From: Mycobacterium montefiorense
GTDB lineage: Bacteria > Actinomycetota > Actinomycetes > Mycobacteriales > Mycobacteriaceae
Assembly (NCBI RefSeq): GCF_003112775.1
Contig: NZ_BFCH01000023.1
Span: 62,001 to 126,000 of the forward strand
Direction: 5' to 3'
Length of the DNA: 64,000 nucleotides
The notes under the pieces are model-generated. The model was not told the DNA's origin. It made no database searches and was given only the letters and a program-made list of their open reading frames with translations. This document shows positions 18,064 to 26,731 of the stretch, one piece after another; positions within the stretch are counted from its first letter, which is position 1; the number at the start of each line of letters is the position of its first letter. The position numbers were made by a program, and so were the translations under genes.

Positions 18064-18666
18064 ATGGCCCCTGCCCGGAAATCGCAGTGGAAGACATTCC
18101 AGCGGTTTGCCCAGAACGTGGTCGTCTACGGGGTTCCGCGATTCATCCAGAGCGTGCAGACCGCGAAGGCCGTGATGCGCGAAATCGAGCAAGTCGTGAA
18201 AACCACCGCGAACGCCAGGGGCTCCGGCGACGAGGCGCAGTCGGCGTCGATCACCGAGGGCCGGCCGGTGACCAACGCCAGCTTCCCCACCGCGCAGCGG
18301 GCCCGCAGGGTGGTTTACGCGCCGGACCTGGACGGGAGGGCCGATCCCGGGGAGATCGTCTGGACGTGGGTGGTCTATGAGGACGATCCCACCCGCGGCA
18401 AGGACCGCCCGGTGCTCGTCGTGGGCCGCGATCACAGCGTGCTGCTCGGGCTCATGTTGTCCAGCAAGGAGCATTACGCCGGCGATGCGGACTGGGTCGG
18501 GATTGGCGCCGGTGACTGGGATTACGAGGGCCGGGAGAGCTGGGTGCGCCTGGACCGGGTGCTCGACGTGCCGGAGGAGGGCATCCGTCGCGAGGGCGCG
18601 ATCCTGGAACGCGAGATCTTCGACGTGGTGGCCGCACGCCTGCGCACCGAGTACGCCTGGCGCTAG
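18064..18666 (+). CDS. PemK/MazF-fold protein (Rv2405 homologue)
   Basis: A 200-aa protein. The N-terminal 75 residues are basic and helical. The C-terminal half has the PemK/MazF fold signature: PGEIVWTWVVYEDDPTRG-KDRPVLVVGR, then MLSSKEH and WVRLDRVLDV. MazF toxins cleave RNA. Here no antitoxin gene is adjacent and the gene is a conserved partner of lepA, so a housekeeping RNA-related role is as likely as toxicity. No signal peptide; the first segment (FAQNVVVYGVPRFI) may associate with membranes. Confidence 0.8.
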   Translation: MAPARKSQWKTFQRFAQNVVVYGVPRFIQSVQTAKAVMREIEQVVKTTANARGSGDEAQSASITEGRPVTNASFPTAQRARRVVYAPDLDGRADPGEIVWTWVVYEDDPTRGKDRPVLVVGRDHSVLLGLMLSSKEHYAGDADWVGIGAGDWDYEGRESWVRLDRVLDVPEEGIRREGAILEREIFDVVAARLRTEYAWR

Positions 18667-18697
18667 TCAGTCCATCGCCGGGCGGCGCGAAGGCGGA

Positions 18698-19126
18698 TCA
18701 GCCTTGGGTGATGTAGGACTGCAGCTGCTGCTGTTCGGCCTCGAGCTCTTCCATTCGCGTCTTGACCACGTCACCGATGCTGACGATGCCGATCAGCTTT
18801 TTGCCGTCGAGCACCGGCACGTGGCGCACCCGGTTCTTGGTCATCAGCACACTGATGGCGTCGACGGTGTCGGACTTCGTGCAGGTGGCAACCGCCGCGG
18901 TCATGATCTTGGAGATCGGGCGGGTGAGCACACTAGGGCCATGCGCGTGCATTTGGCGCACGACGTCGCGCTCGGACACGATGCCGACCACTCCCTCGTC
19001 GCCGACCACCACCATGGCGCCGATGTTTTGCTCGGCGAGGCCGGCGAGCAGTTCCCGGACCGTGGCCTCGGGGTTGATCGTCGTCACCGCCGCACCTTTG
19101 TTGCGCAAAACGTCCGCTATCCGCAT
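18698..19126 (-). CDS. CBS-domain protein (Rv2406c homologue)
   Basis: A 142-aa protein made of two CBS domains (about 8-60 and 73-125), ending in a short Gln-rich helix. CBS pairs bind adenine nucleotides and act as energy or ligand sensors. No catalytic domain is attached, so it may act on a partner. ATG at 19126 follows GGAGG five bases upstream; a TTG three bases earlier is less likely. Convergent with the PemK-fold gene. Confidence 0.88.
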   Translation of the reverse strand: MRIADVLRNKGAAVTTINPEATVRELLAGLAEQNIGAMVVVGDEGVVGIVSERDVVRQMHAHGPSVLTRPISKIMTAAVATCTKSDTVDAISVLMTKNRVRHVPVLDGKKLIGIVSIGDVVKTRMEELEAEQQQLQSYITQG

Positions 19127-19326
19127 CAAGCCTCCAGCTGGTTGTGATTTGCTTCACACCAGGCTACGGCTAACTCGCGCGGCGGGAAAGGCAACGCGGA
19201 AACCGGCAACCGATCGCCAACAGATACCCACGGGTCGGCGGGTGAAAAGCGAGGCTGACAACGGCCGATCGCACGGATCAGCCGAATGGGCCACAACGCG
19301 CCGACGCGTCTTGAAGGATGAGGGCC

Positions 19327-20169
19327 ATGATCGAGATCACCTTGCTGGGAACCGGCAGTCCCATCCCCGATCCGAACCGCGCGGGACCCGCGACGCTGGT
19401 GCGGGCCGGCGGCCAGGTGTTCCTGGTGGACTGCGGGCGTGGAGTCCTGCAGCGCGCGGCGGCCGTCGGCGTAGGCGCCGCCGGGTTGTCAGCCCTGCTG
19501 CTCACGCATTTGCACAGCGACCATATCGGCGATCTCGGTGACCTGATTATCACGCGCTGGATCACCACGTTCACGCCCGATCCCGCGCCGTTCGCAATCA
19601 TCGGGCCGCCGGGCACCGCTGAGACGGTCGAGGCCACGCTGAAGGCGTTCGGCCACGACATCAGCTACCGGATAGCCCATCACGACGATCTGAACACGCC
19701 ACCACCGATCGAGGTTCACGAATACACCGACGGTCCGGTATGGGACAGCGACGGCGTCTCGATTCGGGTGGCGCCCACCGACCACCGGCCGGTGGCACCG
19801 ACCATCGGGTTCCGGATCGACTTCGACGGGACCTCGGTGGTGCTGGCCGGGGACACGGTGCCCTGCAAGGGGCTGGACGACCTGGCGGCCGGCGCCGATG
19901 CCCTGGTGCACACCGTGATTCGCAAGGACATCGTCACGCAGATTCCCCAGCAGCGGCTGCAGGACATCTGCGACTACCACTCGTCGGTCGAAGAAGCCGC
20001 GGCAACCGCGGCCCGCGCGGGGGTTGGCACGTTCGTCATGACGCACTATGTGCCGGCGCTGGTGCCGGGGCAAGAAGAGCAATGGCGGACACTGGCCGCC
20101 GCCGAATTCGGTGGGCGCATCGAGCTCGGCGACGACCTGCACCGGGTCGAAGTCCAGCCGCAGCCATAG
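19327..20169 (+). CDS. RNase Z-like metallo-beta-lactamase hydrolase (Rv2407 homologue)
   Basis: A 280-aa metallo-beta-lactamase-fold protein with the zinc motif HLHSDH at residues 61-66 and further ligands in VLAGDTVPC and THYVPAL. Similar to Rv2407, annotated as ribonuclease Z, which trims tRNA 3' ends. The long exosite arm typical of tRNase Z is not obvious, so substrate specificity is uncertain. Start MIEITLLGTG at 19327 has GAGGG five bases upstream. Confidence 0.85.
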   Translation: MIEITLLGTGSPIPDPNRAGPATLVRAGGQVFLVDCGRGVLQRAAAVGVGAAGLSALLLTHLHSDHIGDLGDLIITRWITTFTPDPAPFAIIGPPGTAETVEATLKAFGHDISYRIAHHDDLNTPPPIEVHEYTDGPVWDSDGVSIRVAPTDHRPVAPTIGFRIDFDGTSVVLAGDTVPCKGLDDLAAGADALVHTVIRKDIVTQIPQQRLQDICDYHSSVEEAAATAARAGVGTFVMTHYVPALVPGQEEQWRTLAAAEFGGRIELGDDLHRVEVQPQP

Positions 20170-20193
20170 CCTTTCGGCCGCCGCCCGGTGCCG

Positions 20194-21033
20194 CTAGGCC
20201 AGTCGGGTGACCTCCACAACCACGTCGAGATCGGTCGCGCCCTGTCCCGAGTAAATGCCCTTCAGCGGGGATACGTCGGCGTAGTCGCGGCCGACGCCCA
20301 CGCTGACGTATTGCTCGGTGATCTCGGTGTCGTTGGTGGGGTAGTAGTTCCACCATCCACCGGTCCAGGCTTGAATCCACGCGTGACTTCGGCCTTCCAC
20401 CGTCTCCCCGACGACGGCGTCGCGCACCGGATGTAGGTAGCCCGAAACGTATCGGGCCGGAATACCCATGTCGCGCAACAGCATCAGCGACAGGTGCACA
20501 AAATCCTGACAGGCACCCTTGCCCACCTTCAGGGCGTCCAGCCCGGACGAATTCACCCCGGTCGTCCCCGGCAGGTACTCCAGCTCGCCGTGCGCCCAGT
20601 TGGCCGCGGCGATCACGGCTTCTTGCGGCTCATAGCTTTTGGCGATCTTCCTGCCGACCGACCTCAGCCGCCTGCCCGCCGGGGCGTACTCGGTGGGCTG
20701 CAGCAATTCGTCGAACCGATCGATCACCGCCGCGGACTGCAGGTCGCTCCAGGTGACGTCCTTCGCGGGCGGTTCGGGCTGCTCGGTCTCGACGACCGAA
20801 GAGGACGTCACCGTCAGATCGCTGTGCGGCGCGTGCAAGTCGAACGCCGTGACGGCGGTGCCCCAATAGTCGATGTACCGGTAGGACCGGGTTGCCGGAA
20901 TGGTCTCGACACGGTTGAGGATGACGTTTTGCCGGGTGTCGGAACTCGGCGTCAGCCGGGCCTCGTTGTAGGAGGCGGTCACCGCGGATTGGTAGGCAAA
21001 CCCGGTTGTGTGCACTACCCGCAGCCGCCACAT
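20194..21033 (-). CDS. Transglutaminase-like cysteine protease-fold protein (Rv2409c)
   Basis: A 279-aa protein with a bacterial transglutaminase N-terminal beta domain (residues 1-80) and the papain-like core: catalytic Cys in GKGACQDFVHLS, His in RSHAWIQAW and Asp in YPTNDTEI. The start MWRLRVVH overlaps the preceding gene's stop by one base (TGATG). It forms a conserved trio with the alpha-E and ATP-grasp proteins. The trio is widespread in bacteria and thought to make or process a peptide whose identity is not known. Confidence 0.88.
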   Translation of the reverse strand: MWRLRVVHTTGFAYQSAVTASYNEARLTPSSDTRQNVILNRVETIPATRSYRYIDYWGTAVTAFDLHAPHSDLTVTSSSVVETEQPEPPAKDVTWSDLQSAAVIDRFDELLQPTEYAPAGRRLRSVGRKIAKSYEPQEAVIAAANWAHGELEYLPGTTGVNSSGLDALKVGKGACQDFVHLSLMLLRDMGIPARYVSGYLHPVRDAVVGETVEGRSHAWIQAWTGGWWNYYPTNDTEITEQYVSVGVGRDYADVSPLKGIYSGQGATDLDVVVEVTRLA

Positions 21034-22010
21034 CAGGCGTCCCCATTCCGAGTAACCAAACCGATACCGTGACCCGCATCCGACCAGGCCACCCACGGTG
21101 TGACATGGAAGTACTGCTGCGACAACGCATCTCCAACATCTCGGCAGGTCGTCTGCAAGCCCGCCAACCGGGTCTCCAGCGTGTCGAGCAATACCCCCGG
21201 CGGCAGGAATTCCAGTTCGCTGCGAGCCTGGCCCAGCAGTCGCTGTGCTTCGACGGTGGCTCCCACCCGGCTTGTCGGGTTACGCACCAACTCGTCGATG
21301 CTTTCCTCGGCGAGCTTCAGTGAGTAGAAAACCGATCGAGGGAACAGCCGATCGAGCATCATGAACTCGACCACCCGGCCCGCATCCAGCACCCCGCGAT
21401 AGGTGCGCAGATAGGTGTCGTGAGCGCCCGCCGAACGCAGCAGCGTCACCCAGGCAGGCGAGGACGCGCTGTCGCCCACCCGGGATAGCAAGAGCCGCAC
21501 CGTCATATCGACGCGCTCGATCGCACGGCCCAACAACATGAACCGGTATCCGTCGTCGCGCGACAGCGTCGAGTCGGCCAGGCCGGCGAACATCGCGGCC
21601 CTGCCCTCGATGAAGGACAGAAACTCGTGTGGCCCAAGGCGTTTGGCGGAACGTTCCCGTTCGGGCAGGGCATTGTAAGTGGTGTTGAGGCATTCCCAGA
21701 TTTCGATGGACGTCACCTCGCGGGCCGACTTGGCATTTTCGCGCGCCGCTGTGATCGCGTCGACGATCGAGCAGCCGCCCTTGTTGCCGGTGTTGTAGGC
21801 CACCAGGTCGGTCAATGACCAAACATCCAAACTGTGATCGGGGAGCTCGATGCCCAGCACCCGTAACAGCACCCGGGATGCCTGGTCGGGGTCCACGCTG
21901 GAATCCTCGAGCAATTGGTGCAGCGCCACATCCAGAATGCGCGCGGTGTCATCGGCCCGTTCGACATAGCGGCCAATCCAGTACAGCGCCTCGGCGTTTC
22001 GAGCCAACAT
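21033..22010 (-). CDS. Alpha-E domain protein (Rv2410c)
   Basis: A 325-aa all-helical protein of the alpha-E family (DUF403), starting MLARNAEALYWIGRYVERADDTAR, split here as the hallmark N-terminus. Its biochemical activity is unknown; it always travels with a circularly permuted ATP-grasp and usually a transglutaminase, as here. Both junctions are one-base TGATG overlaps, pointing to translational coupling and fixed stoichiometry. Confidence 0.88.
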   Translation of the reverse strand: MLARNAEALYWIGRYVERADDTARILDVALHQLLEDSSVDPDQASRVLLRVLGIELPDHSLDVWSLTDLVAYNTGNKGGCSIVDAITAARENAKSAREVTSIEIWECLNTTYNALPERERSAKRLGPHEFLSFIEGRAAMFAGLADSTLSRDDGYRFMLLGRAIERVDMTVRLLLSRVGDSASSPAWVTLLRSAGAHDTYLRTYRGVLDAGRVVEFMMLDRLFPRSVFYSLKLAEESIDELVRNPTSRVGATVEAQRLLGQARSELEFLPPGVLLDTLETRLAGLQTTCRDVGDALSQQYFHVTPWVAWSDAGHGIGLVTRNGDA

Positions 22011-23722
22011 CAGCGGACCGTCCTCTGCTGTTGTTGTTGCTGCTGCTTTTGCTTCTGCTTCTTCGTGGGTCTGTCGTTCTGCGTTTGCTCGGCCTGCAAA
22101 GGCTGTTGGTGCGGCGGGCCCGGCGAGTCGTCGGCCTCGGGGTCCGCCATCGATTCCGGCAACGACCGCACCACCTCGGCAGCGCCCAGTTCACGGTCGG
22201 CAGCCGATGCGCGTGGCGCCAGCACCCAGGTGTCCTTGGAACCACCGCCCTGGCTGGAGTTGACCACCCGCGAACCCTCGACCAAGGCCACCCGGCTCAA
22301 ACCGCCCGGCAGCACCCACACGTCGTCGCCGTCGTTGACCGCGAACGGCCGCAGGTCGACATAGCGAGGCGCCAGTGTGTTGCCGATCTGGGTCGGCACG
22401 GTCGACAACTCCATCATCGGCTGCGCGATCCAGGCCCGGGGGTCGTCGCGAATCTTCTTGCTAACGGTCGCCAGTTCTTTCTCGGATGCCTCCGGACCGA
22501 ACACGATGCCGTAGCCGCCGGATCCCTCGACCGGCTTGATGACCAATTCGTCGACCCGATCGAGCACCTCCTCGCGCTCGTCGTCCAACCAGCACCGGAA
22601 GGTATCCACATTGGCCAGGAGCGGCTTCTCGCCCAGGTAGTACTCGATCATGGTCGGCACGTAGGTGTAGACCAGCTTGTCGTCGCCGACCCCGTTGCCG
22701 ATCGCACTGGAGATCACCACGTTGCCGGCGCGCGCGGCGTTGACCAGACCGGCCACCCCGAGCACGGAGTCGGCACGAAACTGCAGCGGGTCGAGGAAGA
22801 CGTCGTCGATACGTCGGTAGATGACGTCGACCTGACGCTCCCCTTCGGTGGTGCGCATGTACACCTGGTTGTCGCGGCAGAACAGGTCGCGGCCCTCGAC
22901 CAGTTCGACGCCCATCTGACGCGCGAGCAGCGAATGCTCGAAGTACGCCGAGTTGTAGACGCCCGGGGTCAGCACCACCACGGTCGGGTCGGCCTCGTTC
23001 GTCGCCGCGGAATTGCGCAGCGCCCGCAGCAGGTGCGAGGAGTAGTCGTCGACGGCACGCACCCGGTGGGTGGCGAACAGGTTCGGGAAGACCCGCGCCA
23101 TCGTGCGCCGGTTTTCCATGACGTACGACACGCCCGACGGCGAGCGCAGGTTGTCCTCGAGAACCCGCCAGGTGCCCTTCTCGTCGCGGATCAGGTCGAT
23201 CCCGGCGACGTGGATGCGCACGCCGTTGGGCGGGACGATGCCCACGGCCTGACGGTGAAAGTGCTCACAGGAGGTGACCAGCCGACGCGGGATGACGCCG
23301 TCGTTCAGAATCTCCTGATCGCCGTAGATGTCATCGAGATACAGCTCCAGGGCTTTGACACGTTGAACGATGCCCCGCTCGAGCCGGTTCCATTCGGCCG
23401 CCGAGATCACCCGCGGCACCAGGTCCAGCGGGAACGGCCGTTCCTGGCCGGACAAGGAGAACGTGATGCCCTGGTCGATGAACGCACGGGCCAGGGCTTC
23501 GGCGCGGGCCCGCAGGTCGGCGGCGTCCGACGGCGCAAGCTCGGCGTAAATACCCTTATATAGGCCACGGACGTTGCCCTGCGCGTCGAACATTTCATCG
23601 AAGGCCTGCGCATATACGTCCGACGTGTTGTATCCGCCGAAGATGCGCTCGGAACGCGCAAGCGCCCGCGCAGCGCCGCGCGACCCTCGCCTGGCCGTTT
23701 CAACCTGGTTCGGAAAACTCAC
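22010..23722 (-). CDS. Circularly permuted ATP-grasp protein (Rv2411c)
   Basis: A 570-aa DUF404/DUF407-type circularly permuted ATP-grasp ligase, first gene of the trio. Motifs include DLIRDEKGTWRVLEDN, IYRRIDDVFLDPLQF and VIKPVEGSGGYGIVFGP, the ATP-binding loop. It probably forms an amide or peptide bond of unknown product. The start is GTG at 23722. The C-terminus is unusual: after a Pro/Asp-rich stretch it ends in a Lys/Gln run with seven consecutive Gln. Confidence 0.9.
   Translation of the reverse strand: MSFPNQVETARRGSRGAARALARSERIFGGYNTSDVYAQAFDEMFDAQGNVRGLYKGIYAELAPSDAADLRARAEALARAFIDQGITFSLSGQERPFPLDLVPRVISAAEWNRLERGIVQRVKALELYLDDIYGDQEILNDGVIPRRLVTSCEHFHRQAVGIVPPNGVRIHVAGIDLIRDEKGTWRVLEDNLRSPSGVSYVMENRRTMARVFPNLFATHRVRAVDDYSSHLLRALRNSAATNEADPTVVVLTPGVYNSAYFEHSLLARQMGVELVEGRDLFCRDNQVYMRTTEGERQVDVIYRRIDDVFLDPLQFRADSVLGVAGLVNAARAGNVVISSAIGNGVGDDKLVYTYVPTMIEYYLGEKPLLANVDTFRCWLDDEREEVLDRVDELVIKPVEGSGGYGIVFGPEASEKELATVSKKIRDDPRAWIAQPMMELSTVPTQIGNTLAPRYVDLRPFAVNDGDDVWVLPGGLSRVALVEGSRVVNSSQGGGSKDTWVLAPRASAADRELGAAEVVRSLPESMADPEADDSPGPPHQQPLQAEQTQNDRPTKKQKQKQQQQQQQRTVR
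22025..22063 (-). repeat. Trinucleotide tract encoding a Lys/Gln tail
   Basis: Thirteen codons of CAG, CAA and AAG in series (KKQKQKQ then six more Q). Such A-rich codon runs are rare in this GC-rich genome and prone to slippage. Confidence 0.8.
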
Positions 23723-23773
23723 TTTTAGGATGCTGCCTTAAATTGACGTTAGGGCAGGCCACGAGTTCCCGTT

Positions 23774-23803
23774 TTGGGAGAAAACGTAACCGACTGCTAA
23801 CCT
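23774..23803 (+). promoter_or_regulatory. Candidate rpsT promoter
   Basis: TTGGGA (23774-23779), 18-base spacer, TGC-TAACCT with an extended -10 (23798-23803), 77 bp before the rpsT start. It fits SigA-type promoters. Confidence 0.5.
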
Positions 23804-23879
23804 GAGCAGTCGCAATCGGGTGTGGGGCGCCCCCCGAAACGCAGACCGCAAAGACCGAATCGACGAAGGAAAATTTCGC

Positions 23880-24140
23880 GTGGCCAACATCAAGTCGCAG
23901 CAGAAGCGGATCAAGACCAACGAGCGCGCCCGACTGCGCAACAAGTCGGTGAAGTCCTCGCTGCGCACTGCCGTGCGCGCGTTCCGTGAGGCCGCTGAGG
24001 CCGGCGACAAGGACAAGGCCGCAGAGTTGCTGGTGTCGACCAACCGCAAGCTGGACAAGGCGGCCACCAAGGGCGTCATCCACAAGAACCAGGCCGCCAA
24101 CAAGAAGTCGGCGCTGGCGCGGTCCCTCAACAAGATCTGA
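23880..24140 (+). CDS. rpsT: 30S ribosomal protein S20
   Basis: An 86-aa, very basic helical protein binding 16S rRNA. VANIKSQQKRIKTNERARL at the start and KGVIHKNQAANKKSALA near the end are diagnostic. The GTG start at 23880 is chosen because all S20 proteins begin at this residue; the upstream frame is untranslated. Codons are strongly biased, as expected for a ribosomal gene. Convergent with holA, 12 bp apart. Confidence 0.97.
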   Translation: MANIKSQQKRIKTNERARLRNKSVKSSLRTAVRAFREAAEAGDKDKAAELLVSTNRKLDKAATKGVIHKNQAANKKSALARSLNKI

Positions 24141-24152
24141 GCCCCGGCCAAG

Positions 24153-25121
24153 TCATCGGCCCCGGTCGGCGACCAGCTCGGCCACCTTTCTGACCGCGGA
24201 TTCCAGCGCGTAGTCGGCGTCCGTGGCGGCCCCCTTCACATTGGCGTTGAGTTCCGCCACCACTTTCATCGCGGTCGCCACGCTGCCCCGCGACCAGCGT
24301 CTGGCCTGCTTCTGAGCTTTTTGCACCCGCCACGGCGGCATCCCCAGCTGCCCGGCCAGACGGTACGGGTCTCCGGAGAGCGGACCGACTCGTCCAATGG
24401 TGTGGATCGCTTCGGCCAGCGCGTCGGCCAGCACCACCAGCGGCTCGCCGCGCATCATCGCCCACCGCAGCGCCTCGGCCGCTCCCGCGACGTCGCCGGC
24501 CACGGCTTTGTCCGCGATATCGAAGCCCTTCACCTCGGCTTTGCCGCTGTGATAGCGGCGCACCGCGGCCTCGTCGACCTCACCGCCGGTGTCGGCGACC
24601 AGCTGTGAACAGGCCGAAGCCAGCTCGCGCACGTCGGAGCCGACGGCGTCCAGCAGGGCCGTCACCGTGTCTTCGTCGACCCTGATCCGCAGCGCACGAA
24701 ATTCCTTGCGGACGAAGTCGGTGCGTTCGCTCACCTTGGTGATCCGCGCGCAGGGATGAACCTCGGCGCCCAGCGACTTCAGCTGGTCGGCCAGCGCCTT
24801 GGCTCGCCCGCCGCCTGAGTGCACCACCACCAGCACGGTGGCCGGCGGCATGTCGGCGGCAGCCGCCGCGATCATCGCGACTGCATCCTTGCCCGCTTCG
24901 GCCGCGGCCTCCAGTACGACGATGCGTTCGTCGGCGAACAGCGACGGGCTGAGTAGCTCGGCGAGCTCGTAGCTGCCGACGTCGCCGGCCCGCATGCGAT
25001 TCACCGGGACGTCGTCGGTGCCGGCACGCTTGCGCGCCGCTCGCAGGATGTCCGCCACAGCTCGTTCGACCAGCAGATCCTCGTCTCCCAGGACCAGGTG
25101 CAACGGGGAGGCCTCAGTCAC
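24153..25121 (-). CDS. holA: DNA polymerase III delta subunit
   Basis: A 322-aa clamp-loader subunit that opens the beta clamp. LHLVLGDEDLLVERAV at the N-terminus, the domain III helices and the ending ALESAVRKVAELV fit HolA (Rv2413c, 316 aa). The GTG start at 25121 overlaps the comEC stop by 4 bases (GTGA), linking it to the com genes. Confidence 0.93.
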   Translation of the reverse strand: MTEASPLHLVLGDEDLLVERAVADILRAARKRAGTDDVPVNRMRAGDVGSYELAELLSPSLFADERIVVLEAAAEAGKDAVAMIAAAAADMPPATVLVVVHSGGGRAKALADQLKSLGAEVHPCARITKVSERTDFVRKEFRALRIRVDEDTVTALLDAVGSDVRELASACSQLVADTGGEVDEAAVRRYHSGKAEVKGFDIADKAVAGDVAGAAEALRWAMMRGEPLVVLADALAEAIHTIGRVGPLSGDPYRLAGQLGMPPWRVQKAQKQARRWSRGSVATAMKVVAELNANVKGAATDADYALESAVRKVAELVADRGR

Positions 25122-26731
25122 CCCATGATGGTGCCACGTTGGGCCGACCAATCAGCTCTGGGATCCAGCAGCTCGGATGCCGACCAGGCCAGCACACACG
25201 CCACCGCGACCACCGCGGCCGCGCGGATCGAGACGCGAAACCAGGACCGCCGCCACAGCAGCATGCCCAGCACCAACAGCAGCGCCGTGGCACAACCGAC
25301 CAGCAACACGCCGGCCAGACCGTCCGGGACGGGCACGGTTGCCGCGGGCACACTGGCCGCGACGTGCGCCGACTTGGACACCCACCACAATTCCGGGCCG
25401 GTGAAACGCATCAGCAGCTGCGCACCGGGCGGCCACAGCAGGCACATCACGGCCGCCGCACTGCCCAGCACGGTGATCGGTGCGATCACGGGCGCCGCGG
25501 CTAGATTCGCGGCCACCGACACCAGGCTGACCCGACCCGAGATGCCGGCAACCAGTGGCGCAGTCACCAATTGAGCGGCCAACGCCACCGCGAGCCCATC
25601 GGCCAGCGGTTTCGGGCAACCCTTGGCGACCAGGCGCCGTGACCAGATCGGCGCGATGACGACCAGCCCGCCCGTCGCCAACACCGACAGCGCGAAGCCG
25701 GCGTCGACGGCCAGCTGTGGAGCGACCGCGAGCAATATCAGCACCGCAGCCGACAGCGCCGGAATCGCTTGCCGCCGACGCGAAGTCAGCATTCCTGCCA
25801 GCGCAATGGCGCCCATCACGGCCGCCCGCAACACACTTGCCGTCGGCTGCACGACGATCACGAATGCCGCTAGCGCCACGCCGGCGAGCAGCACGGCCGC
25901 TCGCGGGCCGAGCAGCCGGGCCGAGAACAGCACCGCCGCACACACGATCGTGACGTTGGCCCCCGACACGGCCATCAGGTGTGTCATTCCGGCCGAGCGG
26001 AATTCGCGGCCGGTGTCGGCGGCCACCGCCGAGGTGTCGCCGAGAACCAGCGCCGGCAACAGCGCGGCCTGCGCGGCGGGCAGCACTTCGTGCGCGGTGG
26101 CGGCGAACCGGCCGCGCACCACGTGCGCGGCACGCTGCACCGCCCCCGCCCGGCCCATGACGGGCCGGCCCGCCGCGTTGAGCACCGCGACCGTCAGGTC
26201 GTGGCGAGTGGGGCGGTTGATTCGCGCGGAAAACCGCATCGGCTGGCCCACCATCACGTCGAAGTCCGATGCCCGCGCGAAAACGGTTACCCGGCCCGCT
26301 ATTTCGTCGTCACGCAGCCGCTGCAGGGTGGCGCGAAACACCAGCCGGCCGGAGCCCAGCGACAGCGCACTCTCGCTGGGTGTCACCGTCACCGGGGCCA
26401 CCGTCCCGAACGCCGCGGTGATCGGGTGACGCGCCACCGCGTCGGCTCGCAGCGCGATCGCGAACCCGAATCCCGCGCCCACCACACCGACTGCCACCAG
26501 CCCGGCGCCGATGGTCGGAAGCCGCGACTGATGGCCACCCGGGCGCACTGCATAGCGCGTCAGCGCACCGGCGGCGAGGAGCACGACGCAGCACGAGGCC
26601 AACATTTGTCCGACCGGCCACACAATGCCGGACGCGGTGACGATCCAACTGGTGAGTGCGGCGGGCAGCAGACGTATATCGAGGTGGGCGAGCGCCGACA
26701 GGACAGCCGGTGGCGCGGCCGTGTCAGACAC
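25118..26731 (-). CDS. comEC: ComEC-family DNA-uptake channel protein
   Basis: A 537-aa polytopic membrane protein with the Competence domain (MTHLMAVSGANVTIVCA, about residues 248-264) and about ten hydrophobic segments. The C-terminal metallo-beta-lactamase nuclease domain of full-length ComEC (about 750 aa) is absent, as in Rv2414c. ComEC conducts single-stranded DNA in transformable bacteria; its role in mycobacteria is unproven. The GTG at 26731 overlaps the comEA end by 8 bases. Confidence 0.88.
   Translation of the reverse strand: MSDTAAPPAVLSALAHLDIRLLPAALTSWIVTASGIVWPVGQMLASCCVVLLAAGALTRYAVRPGGHQSRLPTIGAGLVAVGVVGAGFGFAIALRADAVARHPITAAFGTVAPVTVTPSESALSLGSGRLVFRATLQRLRDDEIAGRVTVFARASDFDVMVGQPMRFSARINRPTRHDLTVAVLNAAGRPVMGRAGAVQRAAHVVRGRFAATAHEVLPAAQAALLPALVLGDTSAVAADTGREFRSAGMTHLMAVSGANVTIVCAAVLFSARLLGPRAAVLLAGVALAAFVIVVQPTASVLRAAVMGAIALAGMLTSRRRQAIPALSAAVLILLAVAPQLAVDAGFALSVLATGGLVVIAPIWSRRLVAKGCPKPLADGLAVALAAQLVTAPLVAGISGRVSLVSVAANLAAAPVIAPITVLGSAAAVMCLLWPPGAQLLMRFTGPELWWVSKSAHVAASVPAATVPVPDGLAGVLLVGCATALLLVLGMLLWRRSWFRVSIRAAAVVAVACVLAWSASELLDPRADWSAQRGTIMG

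Noticed and set aside
18001..18474. N-terminal extension of LepA
   Set aside because: It would overlap the PemK-fold gene in antisense; LepA similarity begins only after 18000.
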